Below are positions 11,061 to 21,200 of a DNA stretch of 64,000 nt, piece by piece. The translations under genes were made by a program, and so were the position numbers. Numbering within the stretch: the stretch's first letter is position 1; each line of letters opens with the position of its first letter. The notes under the pieces are model-generated. The model had not been told where the DNA came from. It did no database searches and worked only from the letters and a program-made list of their open reading frames with translations. Source of the stretch: Erysipelotrichaceae bacterium (GTDB lineage Bacteria; Bacillota_I; Bacilli_A; RFN20; CAG-449); NCBI GenBank assembly GCA_015059045.1, contig SVBD01000003.1, positions 27,507 to 91,506 on the forward strand. Reading direction: 5' to 3'.

Positions 11061-12989
11061 ATGAAAAAGAAAATATTCTTGCTTCTTATTTTATTATTAG
11101 AAATAGCATTTTTTGTAGTTCATGGATTTTTTGACAAATTAGGTTCTCCAGAAATCTTAAATTTTGTTAATGTAGGAATGGACTTGTTAAACACTAAAGT
11201 TGTAGCGCCACTTATTGAATTGTGCCATTTACAAAATGTTCCATTTAATAATGTGATTGTTATTTTAGCAATTAATATTGCATTTATTATTGTATATTAT
11301 TTAATTTTCGGTACAATCACTGCAATTAGAAAGGCATCTAAAAGAAAAAGAGTATATCGCATCGTTAAGACACATTATCAATTAACTCCAACGGAAGAAG
11401 AAAAATTTTCATATCAAAAATATATGAGAAAGTTTCCAAAGGTTAGAGTATTATCTTTAATTATTCCTCTATGTGTTCTTGCGTTATTATTTTTAGCTAG
11501 ATTTGATAATGAATTTGGAACTAATTTAGGTGCAAATTTAGTAGGCCCATTAAATATTTATTCTACATATATTCAACCTGTTTTTATTAATGTATTAGGC
11601 AATGATAATATTGTTAAATTGGTATTTGTAAATCCAATTGGCATTGGTTATTTTGATTTAGTGAATTTAATCCCAGTTAGTTTATATTGGTTAGATTATG
11701 TTGTTTTTGGATTAGTTAGCTTATTATTACTAACTATTTGGTATTTAGTATTAACATTATTGTATCTTCCATTTAGAAAATGTAGAGCAAAAAGAAAGGC
11801 TAAAAAAGCAAGAAATAAGTTTATTTTCAAAAAAGATTATCAAGAATATAAACTTAGAATTAAACATGGTAATAATTATTCTTCTAAGAGTGAAGCGTTT
11901 ATGAGCATCATTGAAAGTGAAGAAAATGAAAAACAAGAACTTGCAAAGCAAGTTAAGCGAGAAGAATTTAGTAAAAAAGATACAAAACCTGTTGAATATT
12001 ACGATGATTTAGGTCATGGTGTTAAAGACTTAGGTGTAAGTTCTCATATTAAAGAAAAGAAGGATAAAGCTTTAATTGAAAGAGAAGTTAGATATATTTC
12101 TGATAAAGATTTTGATATTGAATTGGAAGAAGAGCCAGTAATTGAAATTATTGAAGAAGATTCAATTGATCAAATTCGTCATCAAACAAAAGAAGATGAA
12201 TTATTTTATGAAAAATATCAGCCAAATGATTTGTTAATTAAACCGGTTGAAGAATATTCAAAAGATAGATTAATATTAAGCGAATATGTTTCTAAAATTA
12301 ATGATGTTCATGAAGAAGAACTAAATAATGAAGATTTAGTTGAAGAAACTCCATTAGTAGAAGAGATAAATGAACCTATTGTAGAAGAAACTTTAGATGA
12401 AGAAAAACAAGTAGTCGTAGAAGAAACTCCAATTGCAGAAGAAGTTATCGAAGAAGCTCCAGTTTCAGAAGAAGTTGCAGAAGAAGTTGCTGAAGAAGTT
12501 GCTGAAGAAGTTTCTGTTGAAGAGTTAAAAGAAGAAGACGAGGAACTAGTTGAAGAAGAATTAAAAGAAGAAGAGGTTGTTGAAGAACAAATAATTGAAG
12601 AATCAAAAGAAGAAGACGAAGAACAACCTATGGTTGAAGAAGAAGACGAAGAACAGCCAATAGTAGAAGAGGTTGTTGAAGAAAAAGTAGAAGAAGTTCC
12701 TCTAGAAGTTGAAGAAAAACCTAGTGAAGTAGTTGAAATTTCTTTAGAAAATCTTTCACCGCTTGAAAAATATCGTTTACAAAAGAAGTTAGAAAAAGAA
12801 CAACTTGAAAAAGAAAGACAAGAATTATTAGAAAGCGGTAATTTAACAGAAGATAACGATCCTTTAAAGAAATATCGTAAAGCCGGAGCAAGAATTGGTA
12901 AATCAGAAGTAAGAGTACCAACTTTAAAAGAACAAGAAATTCTTCGTCAAGCTCAAATCATTGAAAAGAAGCAAAAAAGAAAAAGATAA
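11061..12989 (+). CDS. Membrane protein with long acidic (EEV/EEDEEQP) C-terminal region
   Basis: Several TM segments followed by a Glu-rich low-complexity region and a basic C-terminus; SD AGGGGGA. Confidence 0.75.
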   Translation: MKKKIFLLLILLLEIAFFVVHGFFDKLGSPEILNFVNVGMDLLNTKVVAPLIELCHLQNVPFNNVIVILAINIAFIIVYYLIFGTITAIRKASKRKRVYRIVKTHYQLTPTEEEKFSYQKYMRKFPKVRVLSLIIPLCVLALLFLARFDNEFGTNLGANLVGPLNIYSTYIQPVFINVLGNDNIVKLVFVNPIGIGYFDLVNLIPVSLYWLDYVVFGLVSLLLLTIWYLVLTLLYLPFRKCRAKRKAKKARNKFIFKKDYQEYKLRIKHGNNYSSKSEAFMSIIESEENEKQELAKQVKREEFSKKDTKPVEYYDDLGHGVKDLGVSSHIKEKKDKALIEREVRYISDKDFDIELEEEPVIEIIEEDSIDQIRHQTKEDELFYEKYQPNDLLIKPVEEYSKDRLILSEYVSKINDVHEEELNNEDLVEETPLVEEINEPIVEETLDEEKQVVVEETPIAEEVIEEAPVSEEVAEEVAEEVAEEVSVEELKEEDEELVEEELKEEEVVEEQIIEESKEEDEEQPMVEEEDEEQPIVEEVVEEKVEEVPLEVEEKPSEVVEISLENLSPLEKYRLQKKLEKEQLEKERQELLESGNLTEDNDPLKKYRKAGARIGKSEVRVPTLKEQEILRQAQIIEKKQKRKR

Positions 12990-13013
12990 AAGGCCTTTTT
13001 ATGGCCTTTTTGC
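12988..13013 (+). terminator. Rho-independent terminator
   Basis: AAAAGGCC-tttttat-GGCCTTTTT. Confidence 0.8.
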
Positions 13014-13128
13014 TTATTTTTACAATAGCAGTATAGTCATAAAATATATGACAATAAAAATGTTGAAAATAAAGTAAGTTATGATAAAATGTTAAAAAGA
13101 CAAAATAGTCTTAAAAGGAGTGAAATAT

Positions 13129-15021
13129 ATGGTATTAAAAGGAAAAACGTGTGCAATTTTAGCTTTAACTTTATTGCTGACAGTATCGTGTTCTAACGGC
13201 AATACATCTTCAAGTTTTGAAAACTCATCACCTATTTCCAACTCCACTAGTGAAGTCATTTCTTCGGAATCTTCATCTCCTATTTCTTCAGAATCAACTA
13301 ATGATTTAATCTCGTCAGAAGAATTAAGTTCAGAAATTAGTAGTGAAGAAATAAGTTCTGAAGAAATATCTAGTGAAGAAATATCTAGTGAAGAAATATC
13401 TTCTGAGTTATCAAGTGAAGAAATAAGTTCTGAGGAAGAATCTTCAGAATCTATATCAAGTGAAGAAATAAGTTCTGAAGAACCAAGCAGCGAAGCACCT
13501 TCTGTGCATGTTTGTACTTTCCCAGATGAATGGGTTATAGATAAACCTGCTAATGATTTTGAAAAAGGAAAAAAACACAGAGATTGTACTGGATGTGGAG
13601 AAAGAGAAAGCGCAATAATTGATTACACATTAGATTTCCCTCGCGTACATATTAATTATAAAGATATTCATCCAAGCGCACCTGATGCAACTAATTATAA
13701 TGGGTTTGCAAACTGGACATGGGAATATTTAACAGTACCATTTAGATACGAAGCTCAAAAGGGCGAAGAACATAGAAATTTCCAAAGTTTTGCAAAGATG
13801 AGAATTCAAGGTGGAACTAGTAAAAATTCCTCATATTTAAAGAAAAATTACGCAATTAAGTTATATGAAGATAGAGATTGTACAGTAAAAAACAAAGTCA
13901 CTTTAGTGGATTCTTGGGGTGACGAACATAAGTATGTTTTGAAGGCAAACTGGATTGATGCAACACACTCAAGAAACTTAGCGACCGCTAGTATTTGGAG
14001 TGACGTTGTTGGAAGTCGTGCTACATCTCAATATGTTTCTCCAAGAGAAAATGTTGATCTTATGATAAATAATGGTGCTGTTGATGGCTATCCAGTAATG
14101 TTATATTTTAATAACGAATACTTTGGTTTATACACACTTAATATTTCAAAAGATAAGTGGTTATTTGGTATGAAAAAATCAAATACACAAGGCTTATTAT
14201 TTGCTGAAGGAACTGCTAAAAAGTCTAATGGTTCATTGTATGAATCAACTGGATTTAAAGAATTGATGGAATGGGATAACACTACAATGTCTGGCTCTGG
14301 TTGGGAAGTTGAATATGCATATGATGAAACAGATACTAAATGGATGGCTGATAGTATGAACGAAGCTATTAGCGTGGTAATGAATACATATGGAAAATTA
14401 AAAGATTCAATGTCACTTGCTGAAAAACAAGCGATTAGAAATCAATTTAGAGAACAAATACCAAATCATTTAGATATTGATGGATGTATTGATTACATGA
14501 TTTTCTTACACTGTATTCAAGGATTCCCGGATAACTCTACTAAAAACGTTATTTGGTCAACATATGATGGTAAAATTTGGAGTCCAAACGCATATGATTT
14601 AGATACAACATGGAATCTATCATGGGATGGAAAAATTGGTGATTTCAACGGAAATCCACTTAACCACGAAACCGGTGGTTTCTGGATTAATGGATGGTAT
14701 CGTGCAAACTTAAGAGGTAATGCGTTATTTGAAGCAATTTTATTATTCTATGCTGAAGAGGTTCAAAATAGATATAATGAATTAAGAGCGGAAAATGCTC
14801 CGTTATCAAATGAAAATATCACATCAACATTTACAGCATTTGTAAATCAAATTCCATCTTCTTTATACGAAAAAGACGCTGAAATGTATCCAACAATTCC
14901 TAGTGTTGGTAAAACAGATTTAAATCAAATTTTAACATTCGCAAATAAATTATTGGCATTTATGGATGGCGAGTATAATGGAGAAAAAATGGAACATAAC
15001 AAAAATTACTTTAGCAACTAG
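13129..15021 (+). CDS. CotH-like (atypical kinase family) lipoprotein with Ser/Glu-rich stalk
   Basis: Lipobox LLLTVSCSNG; SSEEISSEE repeats; Cys module CTF...CTGCGE; CotH-type core FAKMRIQGGTSKNSSYLKKNYAIKLY ... WSPNAYDLDTTW. SD AAAAGGAG before the ATG at 13129. Confidence 0.85.
   Translation: MVLKGKTCAILALTLLLTVSCSNGNTSSSFENSSPISNSTSEVISSESSSPISSESTNDLISSEELSSEISSEEISSEEISSEEISSEEISSELSSEEISSEEESSESISSEEISSEEPSSEAPSVHVCTFPDEWVIDKPANDFEKGKKHRDCTGCGERESAIIDYTLDFPRVHINYKDIHPSAPDATNYNGFANWTWEYLTVPFRYEAQKGEEHRNFQSFAKMRIQGGTSKNSSYLKKNYAIKLYEDRDCTVKNKVTLVDSWGDEHKYVLKANWIDATHSRNLATASIWSDVVGSRATSQYVSPRENVDLMINNGAVDGYPVMLYFNNEYFGLYTLNISKDKWLFGMKKSNTQGLLFAEGTAKKSNGSLYESTGFKELMEWDNTTMSGSGWEVEYAYDETDTKWMADSMNEAISVVMNTYGKLKDSMSLAEKQAIRNQFREQIPNHLDIDGCIDYMIFLHCIQGFPDNSTKNVIWSTYDGKIWSPNAYDLDTTWNLSWDGKIGDFNGNPLNHETGGFWINGWYRANLRGNALFEAILLFYAEEVQNRYNELRAENAPLSNENITSTFTAFVNQIPSSLYEKDAEMYPTIPSVGKTDLNQILTFANKLLAFMDGEYNGEKMEHNKNYFSN
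13201..13500 (+). repeat. Low-complexity coding repeat encoding (SSEE)n / ISSEE
   Basis: Tandem agtgaagaaata(agt/tct)tct-type units inside the CotH-like ORF. Confidence 0.9.
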
Positions 15022-15039
15022 CAATAAATGGTAATTATC

Positions 15040-15075
15040 AAGCACATTAGATTGATTTCTAGTGTGCTTTTCTTA
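15040..15075 (+). terminator. Rho-independent terminator
   Basis: AGCACATTAGA-ttgattt-TCTAGTGTGCTTTTCTT. Confidence 0.8.
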
Positions 15076-15138
15076 TATTATCAATACATTGATAAAAAAA
15101 ACAAAATGCATAAAAAATGTGTCCGAAATATAAATTAG

Positions 15139-15167
15139 TTGACAATGTATAAACTTTATAATATTAT
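15139..15167 (+). promoter_or_regulatory. Sigma-70 type promoter of the giant surface protein gene
   Basis: TTGACA at 15139-15144, 17-nt spacer, TATTAT at 15162-15167; leaves a 5' UTR of about 75 nt. Confidence 0.5.
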
Positions 15168-15247
15168 ATTGACATTAAAGACTCTTTTTTGATGTGGGAT
15201 TTAATATTACATATTAAAAAATTGTTTTTAAGGATAGGAGTAAAAAA

Positions 15248-18200
15248 GTGAAAAGATTAAAAAGATTTTTATTAATTCCATTAGCTTCATTATTCGGTCT
15301 AAGTGTTATGGTAGCAGGAGACAATGGCATCTCTGCTCATGCTGACAATTACACTGCAAATTGGGGAACTCATGAGCTTGTTCAACAATCCGATTATGAT
15401 TTACGCGATGGAGCAACTGAAAGTCAATTCATTTCTTATGGCCCTTCTGCTGTAGGTAAGGTTTGGTATTCAAGAAGTGTTGCTAATTATTATGATCTTG
15501 ACAAAGTAACTGTCTTAACTAGCTATGCTGGATATGATTCATTATTAAAACAAGGAACATATTCTGCTTCTACTGTTAAAGATCAAATTGATTATGTAAC
15601 TGAAAACCTAGGCTACGACGTAATTGGTGGTATTAATGGTTCAGCATTTAATACTGCTAATGGTGCACCTAATATGGGCTTGATGATTAATGGTGTTGAA
15701 TATTGCCCAGGCAATTATTTCTCACATGGTTTCTTTGGTATTTTAAAACATGAAGAAACAGGACATCAAAGAGCTGTAATTGGTAGATCTAGTGAATATG
15801 CCGGATTTAGAGATGGAACAACTACATCAAGAGTTGAAAATGGCGTAACTGTTGATTACACAGGATATAAATTATGGCAAGCCATCGGTGCTTGGTATGA
15901 TGCAATCTTAATTGAAGATGGTCAAATTTGTGGACCAGAAACATGGAATGAAGAACATCCTCGTACAGCAATTGGTATTACAGCTGATGGAGATGTAGTT
16001 ACTTACGTAGTCGAAGGTAGAAACGGTAACCGCGCTGGTGGTATGAGTTTATACAATATGGCTACAGTCATGAAAGAATTAGGCTGTGTTTACGCAGTTA
16101 ACTTAGATGGTGGTGGATCTTCTACTGCTTTATCTAAACACGCTGGTGAAAATTTCTACAGAAACGGTATTCAAGGTGCTTATGGTGCTGACCGTAGTGT
16201 TGGTGATGCTATTCTTTTCGTTAGTACAGAAAGTATGACTGATACAGGAACTGAAGAACCAGATACAACATTTAATAAAGCTCATATTTTACCAAATAAC
16301 GAGTTATTCGTAGTTGGTACAACAATTGAATTTGAAGCAACAGGTAGTAACGCTTATGGTGATCCAGTTGCTTTACCAGAAGGTTTAGTTTGGGAATTAG
16401 ATGAAACTAAATCAACTGCAAATATTGGTACAATCGACCCTGAAACTGGTGTATTTACAGCAAACGGCACTACTTCAGGTAATGTATATGTAAATTTAAA
16501 AGATGGTGAAACTATTGTTGGTTCAACAAAAGTTGATTTAGCTTGGCCAGACTGGAGTTATAGTGAAGCATTCTCTACAAACTTCACATTAGGATTAGGT
16601 GAAACAAAAGAATTACCATTTACTTTATATCCAGGTGCTAACGAAGGAAACAAAGCATTAGGAATCAGTACTTGGAGACCAATGAACGTTCAAGAAAATG
16701 ACTTAGAATGGAACGTACCAAATGGTTGTTCAATGAAAGTTAACGAAGAAGGAACATTCTATTTACAAGCTGGTCAAGTTCCAGTTATTGATGGAAAAGT
16801 ATCAATTAAACAAGTTAAAGCGACAGGTCAAACAAATATTATGACTAAGGTTGCAACTGTTTCAATTGGTAAAGCACCTACATTATTGTATGATTTTGAA
16901 GATACAGAATGGTTAAATCAATGGGCTGCTGGTGGTAACTCTCAAAGTAAAAAAATGTATAAAACAACAGATCCAAATGAAGTATTATTCGGTTCTGGTG
17001 CAATGGCAATCGATTATGATATGTCAAATGGTAATTACATTGGTGGAATGGATCCAAACAAATTAAATAATAGAACAGTCACATTCTATAATGATAAGCA
17101 AGGATTTACTCCTGTTATTCCTGCTGATGCAAAATATGTAGGTATGTGGGTATTCTTCCCTGAAGGATTAGATGGATGTTGGTTCAGAATAACATTACAA
17201 GGTTATAAAACAGATGGTTCGGGTAACTTAGCTACTGCAGCAACAACAATGTCAGATTTCGTATCAATGCCTAAAAACCCTAAAGTTGATATGGGTATTC
17301 AAGGTTCTGGAGAATGGAGATTCTACTATACTGAAATTGGTTGGGATACTCGTTATGGTAAAGCTTGGGAAGGAATCCAAGGTCCATATGGATTCTATTC
17401 ATGTCAAGTAATGTGGTCTGCTTTCGCTGATACAGCGTTAGGATATGATTACAATCAACCAGATGGAAACACACCTGAAGAAATCGCTGCAAATAAAGAA
17501 ATTGCAAGACAAAAGGTTGAAGAAAGTTTTGAAAAAGCTAAGATTGGAACAATTTTAGTCGATAACGTTATGGCATTATATGGAGCTCCAACTAAGGATA
17601 TGTTAAATCCATATTATGACAATATTAACGTCACAGAGAACGAAGATAAATATTCGTTATCATTAAATTTAAAAGATGAAGATAGATTCGATTCTGATAA
17701 AGCAGCCGCTTTAAAATATCAAGAGTCTACTACACTTGGTCAATTACAATCTACTTCTGGCTTAGATTATTCTACATTAGAAGTTTACTTAAATGGAGAA
17801 TTATTAAGTTCTGATAAATATACAGTTAACCAAGAAACAGGTTTACTAACAATTAATGAAGTTGAATCTTTAGTTGCTGGTACAACAGTAAGAGTTGTAA
17901 TTCTTGACCAATTTACAAACAAATTAGATCGTACTTCAACATTAAGATCATTAACTATTAAATCTGGTGAAGATGGTGAAGTACAAGAAACTCATTTATT
18001 CTGGGATAGAGAAGCTATTACAGGTTTAGAATTACCAGAACCAAATGAAAGAGCTGGACATCATTTTGTCGGTTGGGATAAAGATATTCCAAGTGTAATG
18101 CCAAATAGTGATGTAGTAATTACAGCTCAATATGAACCAAATTTACACAATGTAATTATCAACGATGCTAATGGAGTACCAGTTGCATTCTATGAAAATG

Positions 18201-21200
18201 TTCCATTTGGTTCTACAATTCAATTACCAACTGTCGAAGGATATACATATTCATGGGCAGAAGGTGTAAGTAATATTATGCCTGATAATGATGTTACATT
18301 AACTGTTAACAAAACAGTTAATACTCATACTTATAAAGTAATTTATAATGGAGAAACATTGTTAGAAGAAACAGTAAACTATAATTCATTATTAACACTT
18401 CCAAGTGTTGCAGGTAAATCAAAAGAAGGTCATACATTTATTGGATGGGATAGAATTGTTACAAGAATGCCAGATAGTGATGTTACTATTAATGCAGTAT
18501 TCAGTGTAAACAACTATCCAGTAACAATTAAATATGATGAAGATGTAGTTGCTACTTTATCACTTCCATATGGTAGTACTATTGCATTACCTGAATTAGA
18601 AACAGTAGGTTACTCATATGCTTGGGCAGAAGGAGCAAATACAGTGGTTCCTGCACAAGCACACACAGTTCAAGTTGTTAAAGTTATTAACAAACACACA
18701 GTTACAATTAATGATCAAAACGGAACATTAATTAAAACATTAGAAAATGTTGAATTTGGTTCAACAATCGCATTACCAGAAGCACCAGAAGGATATACAT
18801 TCGCATGGGCAGAAGGTACAGTAACAGTACTTCCAGATAACGACGTTACATTAGTAGTTAACGTAACAGTTAATGAATATAACTTAGTTATCAAAGATGC
18901 TTTAAGCAATGTTTATTTTGAAGGTAATGTAGCATATGGTAGTGAAATTAAATTACCAGAAGAAGTTGGTTATACATTTGCATGGGACGAAGCAGAAGTT
19001 CCTGCTACAATGCCAGCAAGTGCAAAAGAATTACTTGTTACAAAAACAATTAACAAACACACAGTTACAATTAATGATCAAAACGGAACATTAATTAAAA
19101 CATTAGAAAATGTTGAATTCAATTCAACAATCGCATTACCAGAAGCACCAGAAGGATATACATTCGCATGGGCAGAAGGTACAGTAACAGTACTTCCAGA
19201 TAACGACGTTACATTAGTAGTTAACGTAACAGTTAATGAATATAACTTAGTTATCAAAGATGCTTTAAGCAATGTTTATTTTGAAGGTAATGTAGCATAT
19301 GGTAGTGAAATTAAATTACCAGCAGAAGTTGGTTATACATTTGCATGGGTTGAAGAAGAAGTTCCTGCTACAATGCCAGCAAGTGCAAAAGAATTACTTG
19401 TTATAAGAACAGCTAATGTCCATAAATTTACAGTTGTTTATGATGAAGAAACAATTGTTGATGAAGATGTTGCTTTCGGAACAACATTAAATCTTCCAGA
19501 TCATTCTAGCTATTCAAAAGTAGGTCATACATTTGCTGGTTGGGATGTTGAAGTTCCTGCTACAATGCCAGATGCTGATGTTGTAGTTACTGCAAAATTC
19601 ACAGTTAATAAATATACTGTACAAGTTGTTGATGAAAATGGAACATTATACGCATATTTATTACAAGATTACAATACTGTTATCGCATTACCAGAAATCG
19701 AAGGTTATAAAGTAACATGGAAAGATGGAATCGAAGAAAAACTAGTTCCAGTTGATGGTGGTATCTTCGAAATTGAGACAGAAATTAATTCTCACACATT
19801 AACATTTATCGTTGATGGTGAAGTATTCTCAAGTTCTACTTTAGAATATAATGCATCTATTGTTTATCCAAATTATTCAACAATTGTAAACAGCAAAGTT
19901 GGTTATACATTTATTGGTTGGGACAAAGTAATTTCAAATATGCCAGATAGTGAAGTAACAATTACTGCAGTATTTGTTGCAAATAAACACGATGTAACAT
20001 TTGTTGACGCAGACGGCAACGTTGTTGCAGAAGCAAAAGATGTCGCTTATGGTAGTGAAATTGCTTTACCAGTTAAAGAAGGTTACACAATTACTTGGGC
20101 AGAAGGAACTGAAAATGTTACTATGCCAAACAATGATGTTGAATTAACAGTTGTTGTAACTACAAATAAATATAAATTAACATTCGTATTTAATGGTGAA
20201 GAAATTGTTTCTGAAGATGTTGAATACGGAGCAGCAATTGCAGCACCTTCACTAGAAGGACATGCAAAAGAAGGTTATACATTCTTAAGATGGGATGCAG
20301 TAATCCCAGCAACAATGCCTGCTAATGAATTAACATTCACAGCAGAATTTGTTATTAATAGAGTTACTGTTACATTCGTTGATCAAAATGGCGAAGTATT
20401 ATCAGAAATCGTTGATGTTCGTTATGGAGATCCAATTTCACTTCCTACAGAATTAGGTTATGAAATTAAATGGCCAGAAGGTGTAGAAGCAGTTACTACT
20501 GCACCTGGTGTCGATACTGTTTATACATTAGACAAAATCGCACACTTCCATAAATTAATAATTGTTGATCAAGACGGTGAAGAAGTTGAAGTTCATGAAG
20601 AAGTTGCTTATGAATCTGAAATTGCTTTACCAGTTAAAGAAGGTTACACAATTACTTGGGCAGAAGGTGTTGTACCAGTTATGCCTAATGAAGACACTAC
20701 ATTAAGAGTAAATGTAGTCGCTAACAAATATAAAGTTTCATTCTACTTTGGTGAAATTCTATTATCTTCTGAAGAAGTAGCTTATGGTGAAGTAATTAAC
20801 GTTCCTTCAACAAAAGATTATTATAAAGAAGGTTATACATTTGTTGGTTGGGATGATGAAATCCCAGAATTAATGATCGCTGATGAATTAGAATTCCACG
20901 CAGAATTCGTTATCAATTCATATCAAGCTGTTATTATTAATGTACAAGACAACATCGTTGTTAAATTCTTATTAGATGTTGAATATGGATCAAAAATCGA
21001 TTTACCAACTCAAGAAGGTTACACATATGCTTGGGCAGAAGATGAAACTGGAATCATGCCAGATCACGATGCATTATTATATGTAACAAAGACAATTAAT
21101 ACACACGATGTAACAATTAACGATTCAGAAGGTAACTTAGTTGCTAAATATGAATCAGTTGCATATGGTTCAACAATTGAATTACCAGTCGTTGATGGAT

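Noticed and set aside
18715-19272. Two 64-aa minus ORFs (18715..18909 and 19078..19272) with almost identical proteins
   Set aside because: Antisense to the 363-bp tandem duplication; explained by the repeat.
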